Assembly: GCA_038147335.1 (NCBI GenBank)
Contig: JAYQTK010000002.1
Coordinates: 666,333 to 730,332, forward strand
Source of the DNA: Marisimplicoccus sp038147335
GTDB lineage: Bacteria > Bacteroidota > Bacteroidia > Flavobacteriales > Flavobacteriaceae
Reading direction: 5' to 3'
Length of the DNA stretch: 64,000 bases
Under the pieces are notes generated by a model that saw only the letters and a program-made list of their open reading frames with translations, ran no database searches and had not been told where the DNA came from. This document shows, in pieces, positions 46,116-55,344 of this stretch. Every line of letters begins with the position of its first letter. The first letter of the stretch is position 1. The translations under genes were made by a program, and so were the position numbers.

Positions 46116-47456
46116 CTAGACTACTCCCTGTGCAAGCATTGCATCAGCTACCTTAACAAACCCTGCAATATTAGCCCCCTTTAAATAATTTATCTCATCT
46201 TTTGTCGAACCATACTTAACACACGAAGCATGTATATCAGACATTATTTCTTTTAGCTTACCGTCAACAACATCTCTAGTCCAAGTGTACCTTAAGGAAT
46301 TTTGAGCCATTTCTAATCCAGATACTGCAACTCCTCCAGCATTTGAAGCTTTACCAGGCGCATAGAGTACTTTATTCTTAATGAATTGCTCAACGGCATC
46401 TGGAGTACAGGGCATATTTGCTCCCTCACCAACTGCATTACATCCGTTTTTTATAAGAGACATTGCATCTTCTTTACCTAATTCATTTTGAGTAGCACAT
46501 GGTATTGCAATATCACATTTAATATTCCATGGAGATTTTTTTGAGTAAAATTCTGCTTTAGAATATTTCTTAATATACTCAGAGATTCTAACTCTTTTTT
46601 CATTTTTAAGCTCCATAATATATTTGAGTTTTTCAGAATCTATACCATCTTTATCATATATAAATCCAGAAGAATCAGAAAGAGTTAAAACCTTTGCCCC
46701 CATATCAATACATTTTTCTGTTGCATATTGTGCTACATTACCAGATCCAGATATAGTAACTTTTTTTCCTTTCATGCTATCTCCTTTATTTTTTAGCATC
46801 TCATCAATGAAATAAACAACACCATACCCAGTTGCTTCAGGTCTAATCAAGGAACCGCCCCATGATATTCCTTTACCTGTTAGAACACCTGAAAATTCAT
46901 TTTTTAATCTTTTGTATTGACCAAAAAGATATCCAATCTCTCTTCCTCCAACCCCAATATCTCCAGCAGGAATATCCTTATTAGGGCCTATGTGTCTGAA
47001 TAATTCAGTCATAAAACTCTGACAGAACCTCATCACTTCAGTGTCAGATTTGCCTTTTGGATCAAAATCTGAACCTCCCTTACCACCTCCCATTGGAAGT
47101 GTTGTTAGAGCGTTTTTAAATACCTGTTCAAAAGCTAAAAACTTTAGAATGCTCAAGTTAACTGATGGGTGAAACCTTAAACCTCCTTTGTATGGTCCTA
47201 TAGCAGAGTTCATCTCAATTCTATACCCTCTATTAACTTGAATTTCTTCATTATCATCTATCCATGCAACTCTGAAAGACACTACTCTTTCAGGTTCAAC
47301 CATTCTAAGTAAAATGTTTTGACCATAATAAATATCTTGGGTAACTATATAAGGGATAACAGTCTCTGCAACCTCAGTGACAGCCTGCATAAATTCAGGC
47401 TCATTTTGGTTTTTTTGACTTACTTGTGATAAAAATTGTTTGATTATTTTGTCCAT
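46116..47456 (-). CDS. gdhA: NADP-specific glutamate dehydrogenase
   Basis: GdhA makes glutamate from ammonium and 2-oxoglutarate. Signatures are MVEPERVVSFRVAWIDD, TTLPMGGGKGGSDFDPKG with the catalytic lysine, PAGDIGVGGREIGYLFG, and the NADP-binding GSGNVAQYATEKC. The ATG at 47456 is preferred to one three codons upstream (47465), because it avoids overlap with the flippase gene and agrees with the usual GdhA N terminus; it gives 446 residues. It belongs to the panC-flippase-gdhA-recO run. Confidence 0.97.
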   Translation of the reverse strand: MDKIIKQFLSQVSQKNQNEPEFMQAVTEVAETVIPYIVTQDIYYGQNILLRMVEPERVVSFRVAWIDDNEEIQVNRGYRIEMNSAIGPYKGGLRFHPSVNLSILKFLAFEQVFKNALTTLPMGGGKGGSDFDPKGKSDTEVMRFCQSFMTELFRHIGPNKDIPAGDIGVGGREIGYLFGQYKRLKNEFSGVLTGKGISWGGSLIRPEATGYGVVYFIDEMLKNKGDSMKGKKVTISGSGNVAQYATEKCIDMGAKVLTLSDSSGFIYDKDGIDSEKLKYIMELKNEKRVRISEYIKKYSKAEFYSKKSPWNIKCDIAIPCATQNELGKEDAMSLIKNGCNAVGEGANMPCTPDAVEQFIKNKVLYAPGKASNAGGVAVSGLEMAQNSLRYTWTRDVVDGKLKEIMSDIHASCVKYGSTKDEINYLKGANIAGFVKVADAMLAQGVV

Positions 47457-47457
47457 T

Positions 47458-48408
47458 TCAATCACTTGCGTTTAACAAAGGTAGCACAAAAAAAGATAGA
47501 GCTCCAAAAATCAAAGTTATAATTGCTTGACATGACCAAGCTAACCAACCATAAGTTAACCCCAGCTCAGTATTAATACCAAAATTAACTAAGAACAACG
47601 ATATTGCTAATGGGTAAACACCTAATCCATGATTTGAAAGAGAAATGCTGTACACACCAACAACAAATGCTGGAAAAATTAAATTTGAATCTATAACACT
47701 TAACTCTGAAACTGAAAACTTGATCACTGAAAAAGCTAGTATATAGCATGTCCAGATCAATAATGAAAACATAACAAACAAAATTATTTTTGATTTAAGC
47801 TTAGTTACTGACAATAGTCCTTCTAAAATGGTATTAAAAAACTTTCTTAGTCTTTCTATTTTTTTGATTAAAATAATTGCGACAATTATAAAAGCTAGAA
47901 TTACAAACACAATAACTGCAATGTTCTCATTTATATAGAGCAATATCTCATCATCAAATAGTGACTCAATTATTAATTCATATTGAAGAACCCAAATAGA
48001 TATTAATATTAAAAGGGATATACAAATATCAACAACTCTTTCTGCAGCAATAGTTCCTAGTGTTTTACCTATAGGAATATTATTGTAGCTACTAAGAACA
48101 GAGGCTCTAACAAACTCGCCTGATCTAGCTATAGCCATATTTGATGTATAACACATAAATACGCTTGCAATGCTTATTAGTTTATTTGACTTATAACCCA
48201 AGGATTTTGATAGTAGCTGCCACCTAAGTCCTCTTATCACATCGGCAGATGCTCCTAGTAACATTGCTGCCAAAACAAACTCAATTTTTGCAGAACCTAT
48301 GTAGCTAATTATTAAAGCTCTTTCTTCAGGACTAGTCAATTCAAAAGTCAAATAAATAAAGAAAAATCCAACTATTATTGGAATTAATATTTTAAGTCTT
48401 TTTTTCAA
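47458..48408 (-). CDS. Lysylphosphatidylglycerol synthase TM-region/flippase-like membrane protein
   Basis: This 316-residue integral membrane protein has about eight helices and fits the UPF0104/MprF transmembrane family, thought to act in lipid flipping. Recognisable points are GASADVIRGLRWQLLSKSLG and MAIARSGEFVRASVLS in the first half, and SLSNHGLGVYPLAISLFL in the second. No soluble aminoacyl transferase domain is present. It lies one base downstream of panC and one base upstream of gdhA. The substrate is unknown. Confidence 0.9.
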   Translation of the reverse strand: MKKRLKILIPIIVGFFFIYLTFELTSPEERALIISYIGSAKIEFVLAAMLLGASADVIRGLRWQLLSKSLGYKSNKLISIASVFMCYTSNMAIARSGEFVRASVLSSYNNIPIGKTLGTIAAERVVDICISLLILISIWVLQYELIIESLFDDEILLYINENIAVIVFVILAFIIVAIILIKKIERLRKFFNTILEGLLSVTKLKSKIILFVMFSLLIWTCYILAFSVIKFSVSELSVIDSNLIFPAFVVGVYSISLSNHGLGVYPLAISLFLVNFGINTELGLTYGWLAWSCQAIITLIFGALSFFVLPLLNASD

Positions 48409-48409
48409 A

Positions 48410-49231
48410 TTATCTCAATGCTAAATTGTCTATTATTCTTGTTTTACCTATCCAGCATGCAATAAAAATTCTATCACCTTCATCTGTTAAACTACTACTA
48501 TGCTTTGATAGATTATCAATCTCAAAATATTCGAGTTTGCAGTTTTTCAAACTGTTTAACTCATCTATGATGCTAATTGGAACCTTATCTATTTTTTTGT
48601 TCTTATATATCTCTTTTACCTTTATCATAAACTTATTAATTTCTCCTGCAATTAGCCTTTCTTCTGTAGTCATATTTTTATTCCTTGAGCTCATTGCTAA
48701 TCCATCAGCTTCTCTTATTGTTTCACATGAGATAATATTAACACTAATATTAAGTTTTTTGACCATTGTTTTAATAATACTTAGTTGTTGGAAATCTTTT
48801 TCCCCGAAGTAGGCATTATTAGGATTGAATATAGTAAACAGCTTTTCAACTATAGTAGCAACTCCATTAAAATGCCCTGGCCTATATTTACCCTCTAAAA
48901 TTTTATCTAAATTGTCTAAATCATAATTTTTAGAAACAACCTCTTGATAGAGATCTTTGTCTGTCGGCGAATAGATAAATATATTTTTATAATCTCTTAA
49001 TTTATCTATGTCGCTCTCTAAATTTCTTGGGTATTTCTTTAGGTCACTTATATCATTAAATTGGGTTGGGTTTACGTAAATTGTAACAATGACTAGTTCA
49101 TTTTCACTTAGAGCTCTTTCTACAAGGGAAATATGACCTATATGAAGGGATCCCATTGTTGGGACTAGCCCAACTATTTTATTTGAATCTACTGACTTTA
49201 AAAGCTCTTTATGGGATGAGAACACTCTCAA
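48410..49231 (-). CDS. panC: Pantothenate synthetase
   Basis: PanC joins pantoate and beta-alanine with ATP to give pantothenate, the coenzyme A precursor. Motifs are VGLVPTMGSLHIGHISLV with the HIGH-like histidines, VTIYVNPTQF, YFGEKDFQQL, and GLAMSSRNKNM. The length of 273 residues is normal. In many Flavobacteriia panD, which supplies beta-alanine, follows panC; here the next gene is the flippase. It is divergent from the glycogen-synthase-like gene. Confidence 0.97.
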   Translation of the reverse strand: MRVFSSHKELLKSVDSNKIVGLVPTMGSLHIGHISLVERALSENELVIVTIYVNPTQFNDISDLKKYPRNLESDIDKLRDYKNIFIYSPTDKDLYQEVVSKNYDLDNLDKILEGKYRPGHFNGVATIVEKLFTIFNPNNAYFGEKDFQQLSIIKTMVKKLNISVNIISCETIREADGLAMSSRNKNMTTEERLIAGEINKFMIKVKEIYKNKKIDKVPISIIDELNSLKNCKLEYFEIDNLSKHSSSLTDEGDRIFIACWIGKTRIIDNLALR

Positions 49232-49321
49232 CTATGAGAAATTAAATTTAAAGATAGGCTTTTTATATAGTTACTCTTATAATTTTCGTAATTTTGCCTT
49301 TCTATAGCCAATATTTAGATT

Positions 49322-50131
49322 TTGAAGTTACTGAAAGACAAAAAAATACTAGTCATTTCATCAGAGGTTGTTCCCTATCTGCCTCAAACAGAAAAGGCAA
49401 TTAATTCATTTACTGTATCAAGGAAAATTAATGACAATGGAGGTATGACAAGAATTTTTATGCCTAAATATGGAATTATTAATGAGAGAAGACATCAATT
49501 GCATGAAGTTATAAGGTTATCAGGTATGAATATGATTATCAATGATTTATATATGCCGTTAATTATTAAAGTAGCATCAATACCGAAAGAAAGAATGCAA
49601 GTCTATTTTATAGATAATGAAGAATACTTTAAAAGAAAGGATCTTTTACTTGATAAAAATGAAAAATTATTAAAGGATAATGATGAAAGAATGATCTTTT
49701 TCACAAAAGGAGTAATTGAAACTGTTAAAAAGTTAAATTGGATTCCAGATATTATTCATCTTCACGGTTGGTTTACTTCATTGTTTCCTTTATATCTTAA
49801 AAAATTATACTCAGATGATCCAATTTTTGAAAAAAGTAAAATAGTTTCATCATTGTATTCAAAAGCTTTTGATGGTAATCTGTCTAAAACTTTAACAAAA
49901 AAAATCCAATTTGATGGAATTGATGAAAACCTTGATTCAATTTCAACACCAGATTTTAGTTCATTGTCTGATTTAATGATTAGATTCTCAGATTCAGTAA
50001 TTTTTTCATCAGATAATATTGAAAAAGATTTAAAGTCTTCTGTTAAAAAACATTCAAAGGATTCACTTTCTTTTAAGGATTCATCATCAGAGGAAAAGTT
50101 AATGGATTTTTTATTAAAAAATATTAATTAA
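49322..50131 (+). CDS. Short glycogen/starch synthase-like protein (GT5 catalytic N-domain only)
   Basis: The 269-residue protein aligns by pattern with the N-terminal half of GT5 glycogen synthases: ILVISSEVVPYLPQTE, GMTRIFMPKYGIINERRHQL, and IIHLHGWFTSLFPLYLKKL. The C-terminal nucleotide-sugar-binding domain is absent, so it is unlikely to be a complete synthase. The same short form is common next to panC and a DUF4270 gene in Flavobacteriia. The start codon is TTG. A -7-like TAATTTTG lies at 49289-49296. Its stop overlaps the next start by one base. Confidence 0.85.
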   Translation: MKLLKDKKILVISSEVVPYLPQTEKAINSFTVSRKINDNGGMTRIFMPKYGIINERRHQLHEVIRLSGMNMIINDLYMPLIIKVASIPKERMQVYFIDNEEYFKRKDLLLDKNEKLLKDNDERMIFFTKGVIETVKKLNWIPDIIHLHGWFTSLFPLYLKKLYSDDPIFEKSKIVSSLYSKAFDGNLSKTLTKKIQFDGIDENLDSISTPDFSSLSDLMIRFSDSVIFSSDNIEKDLKSSVKKHSKDSLSFKDSSSEEKLMDFLLKNIN

Positions 50132-51960
50132 TGTTTACAAAGAGAGTTAAGACACTTCTTTTAAGCCTTCCAATTATATTTGTATCTTCTTGCAATAAGG
50201 ATTATTACTCTGTAGGTATAGAGCTTTATGACAATCAGTTTGAAGACTTAAAGTCAAAAATATTTCCAGTGTTTTCATACCAAGAGTATTTTGATAAAGT
50301 TCAAACTAACAATACTACAAATGTACATTTAGGAGTATATAATGATAATTTTTTTGGACAAATTAATTCTAGTTTTATATCTCAGCTTGATGTTTCCTTA
50401 CTTCAATCCTTTGGAGATTTCTCTCAAGAAGAAGAGAATGAAGGAAGCTTGGAAGATATAAGGGTAATTAATGAAGAAGAACAAGTAACAGCCGTATACT
50501 TAGATTTGCCATTTTTTAATAATACTAACGATTTGGATAATGATGGAGTTATTGACCTTTATGATGTTGACCCAAACGATAGCAATAGTGATTCAGATAA
50601 TGATGGTCTATCGGATATTGTTGAGCTTCAAGCGGGTACCAACCCCCTTAGCCAAGACACAGATAATGATGGTATTTTAGATCCTCAGGATACTGAAATC
50701 ACCGGTTATAATCCTGATAGTCAAGTTTATGAAATTGACTCAATATTTGGAAATAGAAATGCAGAGTTTAGACTCAAAGTTTATGAATTAACCTATTATC
50801 TGAGCTCCCTAGACCCTTCTAACAATTTTGAATCTATCAAAGAATATTTTTCTAACGATGATTTTTATGAAGAAGGCTTTTACGGTAGAGAATTTCACAA
50901 TGATATAGTAAGTCTTAATTTTGATGAAATTCCTGTTCTCTATTTAGAGGACGACCCTTTAACTGATGATGTAAATGAGATAAATGAGGTAAATTATTTT
51001 GAGACCCCAAGGATAAGAGTGCCTCTTGAAACAGAATTCTTCCAACGTGCCATAGTAAATAAAGAAGGCACTGATGATCTCATAAACCAGTTAAACTTCA
51101 ATAATTATTTTAAAGGATTAATTATAAAAGCAGATAGTTTTACAGATGATTTATACATGTTGTTAGACATTTTAAATGCAAGGATAGTTATTGAATATAA
51201 CTACAACTATTATAATACCAATGGTACAGATGATGTATTAGATGATATTATTGAGAGGAAGAAAAAGTCTAATGTAATACCTCTTGGAGGTGTTACCATA
51301 AATCTTTTTAATCAAAGTGGATATAATCAGGAAATAGTTAATGAAATAAATTCCTCTGCTGAAAGTACACCATCTAAAATGATATACTTGAATGGGTCTA
51401 AGTTTTTCTCAAAACTGAAACTATTTTCTGAAGATAACTCTATCTCATCTGATTTAAACAATTTTAAATCAAAGAATATTTTAGTTAACGAGGCTAATCT
51501 CATGTTATACATTGATGATAATATTCATAGATCTAAATATGAATATCTCCCTAAAAGACTCTATTTATATTCATATAATGACGGAGAGCCAATAGAAGAC
51601 TATAATAAAGATTTTACGGTTGATTTCAATGAAGCTTCTATAAATGCAAATAAATATTTGTTTGGTGGACTTCTTCAATATGACTCAAATGATAAACCAA
51701 TTGGTTATAAATTTAATGTAACAAACCATGTATCTAATATTATTAGATATGATTCTCTTAATATAGATTTAGGATTAACGCTTACATCTGACATTGAAAA
51801 TGGTTTTTTAAGAAACGGTTATCTTCCTGGTCCAAAAAGGCTTAGCATTCCTGACGCATCAGTTTCTCTGCCTTTTCCTGTTGCCTTATTTGGATCAAAT
51901 CCAAATCAACAAGATCTTTCAAAGAAGCTTAAACTAGAGGTTTTATATACTGAGTATTAG
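50131..51960 (+). CDS. DUF4270 lipoprotein with a thrombospondin type 3-like calcium-binding insert
   Basis: The 609-residue protein has a lipoprotein signal (IIFVSSC) and belongs to the flavobacterial DUF4270 family, indicated by SVGIELYDNQFEDLK, the middle FFQRAIVNKEG region and the C-terminal NGYLPGPKRLSIPDA. Between about residues 130 and 190 it carries repeated DxDxDG motifs (DLDNDGVIDLYDVDP, SDSDNDGLSDIVE, DTDNDGILDPQD), typical of thrombospondin type 3 repeats that bind calcium. Such repeats are unusual in this family. It is probably outer-membrane anchored. It overlaps the preceding gene by one base. The following 138 bases are extremely AT-rich and show no clear feature. Confidence 0.87.
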   Translation: MFTKRVKTLLLSLPIIFVSSCNKDYYSVGIELYDNQFEDLKSKIFPVFSYQEYFDKVQTNNTTNVHLGVYNDNFFGQINSSFISQLDVSLLQSFGDFSQEEENEGSLEDIRVINEEEQVTAVYLDLPFFNNTNDLDNDGVIDLYDVDPNDSNSDSDNDGLSDIVELQAGTNPLSQDTDNDGILDPQDTEITGYNPDSQVYEIDSIFGNRNAEFRLKVYELTYYLSSLDPSNNFESIKEYFSNDDFYEEGFYGREFHNDIVSLNFDEIPVLYLEDDPLTDDVNEINEVNYFETPRIRVPLETEFFQRAIVNKEGTDDLINQLNFNNYFKGLIIKADSFTDDLYMLLDILNARIVIEYNYNYYNTNGTDDVLDDIIERKKKSNVIPLGGVTINLFNQSGYNQEIVNEINSSAESTPSKMIYLNGSKFFSKLKLFSEDNSISSDLNNFKSKNILVNEANLMLYIDDNIHRSKYEYLPKRLYLYSYNDGEPIEDYNKDFTVDFNEASINANKYLFGGLLQYDSNDKPIGYKFNVTNHVSNIIRYDSLNIDLGLTLTSDIENGFLRNGYLPGPKRLSIPDASVSLPFPVALFGSNPNQQDLSKKLKLEVLYTEY

Positions 51961-52098
51961 TATATATTATAATATTCTTTTTTTAATAATTAAAACTTAT
52001 ACAATAATTATAATTACAATAAATTTGAATTCATTTTTAAAAGATATATTTATAATTATAAGAAAAAATTATTAAAAAAAATATTTAATCAGAATAAA

Positions 52099-53049
52099 CT
52101 ATTGTCTGGCTTTAAGTTTATTGATTAACTCAGGAATAACTTCAAAAGCATCACCAACAATACCATAATCAGCAGCCTTAAAAAATGGAGCTTCAGGATC
52201 ACTATTAATTACCACTTTTACTTTTGAAGAGTTTATACCAGCAAGATGTTGAATTGCACCAGATATTCCAATTGCTATATATAGGTTAGATGCGACAGGC
52301 TTACCGGTTTGTCCTACGTGTTCACTATGTGGTCTCCATCCCATATCAGAAACAGGTTTTGAACATGCTGTTGCAGCTCCGAGAACATCCGCTAATTCCT
52401 CAATCATATGCCAGTTTTCAGGTCCTTTAAGACCTCTTCCAGCTGATACTACAATATCAGCATCAGCTATTGTTACTTTACCGCTTTGCTTCTCTACATT
52501 TGATACCTTAAATGTTGTACTCACTTCATTTAAATCTAAATTCTCTATAATTCCATCACCATTGTTTTCCTCTATCCCATATGAATTTGATGAAATACTT
52601 ATAATTTTTAAACCACCATTAATCTCTGTAGAAGAAAATGCCTTATTTGTGAAACAACTTCTTTTAACAATAAATGGGTTTAAACTTTCTGGAAGCTCAA
52701 CAACATTTGATACATATGAAGAGTCTGTAATTCCAGCCAGGTAAGCACCAAGATACTTTGCGTCCGCGGATGAAGAAAGTATGACTACTGAAACATCTTC
52801 ATTTTCAATAACTTGCGATAATGCATGAGAGTATGTCTTGGCAGTAAATTCCTTTAGGCTACTACTCTCAACATGAATTATTTTATCTGCTCCATATTTA
52901 TTTAATAATTCTGAATCAGAACAATTAAAACTTACACATATGAGCTTAGATCCTAATTTTTCCGCTAGAGCCTTTCCATATGATGCAGTCTCAAATGATG
53001 ATTTTTTTAATTTACCGTTTTCAGATTCTGAGTATACTAATACTGACAT
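52099..53049 (-). CDS. etfA: Electron transfer flavoprotein alpha subunit
   Basis: EtfA binds FAD and, with EtfB, carries electrons from acyl-CoA dehydrogenases to the quinone pool. The C-terminal FAD domain is clear: VVSAGRGLKGPENWHMIEEL, RPHSEHVGQTGKPVASNLY, and AIGISGAIQHLAGI. The N-terminal half is the alpha/beta domain with VLVYSESENGKLKK. The length of 316 residues is normal. It lies 4 bases after etfB. It should serve the acyl-CoA dehydrogenases encoded at 1.1 and 61.6 kb. Confidence 0.97.
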   Translation of the reverse strand: MSVLVYSESENGKLKKSSFETASYGKALAEKLGSKLICVSFNCSDSELLNKYGADKIIHVESSSLKEFTAKTYSHALSQVIENEDVSVVILSSSADAKYLGAYLAGITDSSYVSNVVELPESLNPFIVKRSCFTNKAFSSTEINGGLKIISISSNSYGIEENNGDGIIENLDLNEVSTTFKVSNVEKQSGKVTIADADIVVSAGRGLKGPENWHMIEELADVLGAATACSKPVSDMGWRPHSEHVGQTGKPVASNLYIAIGISGAIQHLAGINSSKVKVVINSDPEAPFFKAADYGIVGDAFEVIPELINKLKARQ

Positions 53050-53053
53050 ATTT

Positions 53054-53800
53054 CTAAATTACTTTTGCTTCATTCTCTAGTAAATCAATTAACTTATCAA
53101 GTTCATCTGATTTTACCAATTTAACTTCACTTTTTTCTTCAGGTTTAAAGAACTTCTTATCAATAGCTCTACTATTTATGTTTTGAGCTTTATTTACATC
53201 TAATGGTTTTTGACGAGCCATCATGATACCTCTCATGTTAGGAATTATTAAATCACTTTCCTCAACCAATCCTTTTTGAGCACCGATAACTAAAGGAAGA
53301 TCACATTCACTATATTCTGTTCCACCAGAAATCTCTCTAGCACATTTTGCTTTTTCAGATTCAACTTCTAGACTCACACAATTAGTAATAAAATTATAAT
53401 TTAAATATCCAGCTAGTAAACCTGGCACAAGACCACCATTATAATCAATAGACTCACGACCACATATTATTAAATCGTATTTAACACTCTCACAATGAGA
53501 AACAATTTCTTTAGCAACAGAATAAGCGTCTTTTGCTTCACAGTCTATTCTTATTGCTTTGTCAGCTCCAATTGCAAGACATTTTCTTAAGATAGCTTCA
53601 GCAGAGGAATCACCTACAGTAAGCACAGTAACTGATGCATTGTTTGAGTCTTTCATCCATACAGCTTTTGTTAAACCGAACTCATCATTAGGATTGATTA
53701 TAAATTGGACTCCATTTTTATCAAATTTAGAGTCACTGTCAGTAAAATTAATCTTTGAGGTAGTGTCAGGGACATTACTAATACAAACTAATATATTCAT
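53054..53800 (-). CDS. etfB: Electron transfer flavoprotein beta subunit
   Basis: EtfB forms the AMP-binding half of the ETF dimer. Signatures are ILVCISNVPDTTSKI at the start, LIICGRESIDYNGGLVPGLLA in the middle, and NMRGIMMARQKPLDV, the ETF-beta recognition loop. The length of 248 residues is normal. It begins 7 bases downstream of the HMG-CoA synthase gene and continues into etfA, making a three-gene unit. Confidence 0.97.
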   Translation of the reverse strand: MNILVCISNVPDTTSKINFTDSDSKFDKNGVQFIINPNDEFGLTKAVWMKDSNNASVTVLTVGDSSAEAILRKCLAIGADKAIRIDCEAKDAYSVAKEIVSHCESVKYDLIICGRESIDYNGGLVPGLLAGYLNYNFITNCVSLEVESEKAKCAREISGGTEYSECDLPLVIGAQKGLVEESDLIIPNMRGIMMARQKPLDVNKAQNINSRAIDKKFFKPEEKSEVKLVKSDELDKLIDLLENEAKVI

Positions 53801-53807
53801 GTCTCAA

Positions 53808-55250
53808 TCAATATTTAAAATAGTTTCTAAGACCCTCAGTAAACTCACCCTTGTCAATATTTTTCAACTTGATAATTCCTTGGTTGTTATTAATATTTGA
53901 TGAAACCTTTCTTTTGTGAAGTTGCTCATAGATATCTATGCTAATCTTTTTTCTAGAATCTAGATTTTGAAATAATTTAATTCTTTCAATTTTATCCTTC
54001 CAATTAGTTTGTACGGTGCCTTCAAAAATCTTTGCTTTAGAACCACTACCATAACTAATAAACCCAATCTTCTTATTAGCAAATTCATTATCATTTGACG
54101 CTGCTTCAACCAGGGAACTAATTAATGACATAAAAATTGAGGCGGTATACATATTTCCAATCTCAGAGGATGCCTTTTCGCCAGGAGCAATTTTTTGCTC
54201 AACAAAATTTTTATAAACACTAGATTTTGAAACTTTTTTTATCCAATCTTTATCTATCTCAGACTTAGGATTACCTACTTCAGAGTATATAAGCTCAGAA
54301 TCTCCATTTTTTTCCATCCACTCTATCCATTTATCAGTTATCATTCTTCTACCATGGTATGCATATGGAAGATGAAAAATTATATTTTCCCATTCTTTTA
54401 AAATATTTCTTTCATTTTGATTATTGAAATCTTCAATTGCTTCATAAACTCTCGCCTTATAACTCTCATTAGAAAACTGACCTTCAAAAATAGGCTCTTC
54501 CTTATATACTTCAATAATATCATTTGTATCAGACCAGAATTTTGATTGAGAACTTTCTAATAATACTTCCGCTTCTTCTTGGGATACTTCTTTATTTAGA
54601 ATTTTTGCTGCCTCTATTAAAATATTAGTCTTTTTATATTGTCTCCTTGGTTTAAAAAAATCACCAATACCTTTTGTTGATACTCCCCAAGAGCCATTAA
54701 ATGAAATGATGGATGGCTCTTCACAGATAAGCATAGATACTGAACCAGCACCCTGTGTATATTCTCCGGTTGAGTTAAGCTCGTATTTCGCTATATCTGA
54801 TGCTATAACAACTGCTTTTCTATTATCACCATTTCTAACCCAATCACAGCAGTTTTGAAGAGCATCTACAGCGCCTGCACAAGCAAATGTTAGATCAACA
54901 ATATCACAGTTCATAAAACATCTTTCCCCATATTTATCCTTAAATACTTCTTCAAGAATTTCAACAACATAAGATGATGTTGGTTTTGAGGAGTCAACAC
55001 CACTCTCTGTTCCTAGATAAACTCTTCCAATTTCTTTAGGATTAATATTGTTTTCCGAAATCAGTCTAAAAAGTGAATTTGCAGCAATGGATGCAGCGTC
55101 CTCATCATAATCAGGAGTAGCCATCTTTTTTAGCCCTAATCCATTGACTAGCTTTTCGGCTGGAATATCTCTTTTCTCAGCCAATTCCTCAATATCTACA
55201 TAAAGAGATGGAACATAATATGATATAGAGTCAATACCTACTTTTTTCAT
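53808..55250 (-). CDS. mvaS: Hydroxymethylglutaryl-CoA synthase
   Basis: This enzyme condenses acetyl-CoA with acetoacetyl-CoA, the first committed step to mevalonate and isoprenoids. The opening VGIDSISYYVPSLYVD and LVNGLGLKKMATPD are typical. The nucleophilic cysteine lies in VDLTFACAGAVDALQ, and the catalytic histidine in FHLPYAYHGRRM. At 480 residues it is near the upper end for bacterial forms. Its presence agrees with the mevalonate route used by many Flavobacteriia. Location directly before etfBA is notable, since ETF takes no part in this reaction. Confidence 0.93.
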   Translation of the reverse strand: MKKVGIDSISYYVPSLYVDIEELAEKRDIPAEKLVNGLGLKKMATPDYDEDAASIAANSLFRLISENNINPKEIGRVYLGTESGVDSSKPTSSYVVEILEEVFKDKYGERCFMNCDIVDLTFACAGAVDALQNCCDWVRNGDNRKAVVIASDIAKYELNSTGEYTQGAGSVSMLICEEPSIISFNGSWGVSTKGIGDFFKPRRQYKKTNILIEAAKILNKEVSQEEAEVLLESSQSKFWSDTNDIIEVYKEEPIFEGQFSNESYKARVYEAIEDFNNQNERNILKEWENIIFHLPYAYHGRRMITDKWIEWMEKNGDSELIYSEVGNPKSEIDKDWIKKVSKSSVYKNFVEQKIAPGEKASSEIGNMYTASIFMSLISSLVEAASNDNEFANKKIGFISYGSGSKAKIFEGTVQTNWKDKIERIKLFQNLDSRKKISIDIYEQLHKRKVSSNINNNQGIIKLKNIDKGEFTEGLRNYFKY

Positions 55251-55291
55251 TGCAGCTGCTATGCTTCAAATATAGTTACATAAAAGTTTAT

Positions 55292-55325
55292 CCAAAAAAA
55301 AAGAGCAACCAAAGTTGCTCTTTTT
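55292..55325 (-). terminator. Intrinsic terminator of the large TonB receptor gene
   Basis: Read on the minus strand, AAAAAGAGCAAC (55325-55314) pairs with GTTGCTCTTTTT (55309-55298) around a 4-base loop, followed by more T residues. It sits 20 bases beyond the receptor stop codon and before mvaS. It is symmetrical enough that it could act in both directions. Confidence 0.9.
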
Positions 55326-55344
55326 ATGATAAAATTGTGATTAA

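Noticed and set aside
49322..50131. Complete glycogen synthase
   Set aside because: Only the N-terminal half of the GT5 fold is encoded; the nucleotide-sugar-binding C-terminal domain is missing.
51961..52098. Replication or attachment site in a very AT-rich gap
   Set aside because: No repeats, boxes or inverted arms stand out; the high AT content is common between convergent genes in this genome.
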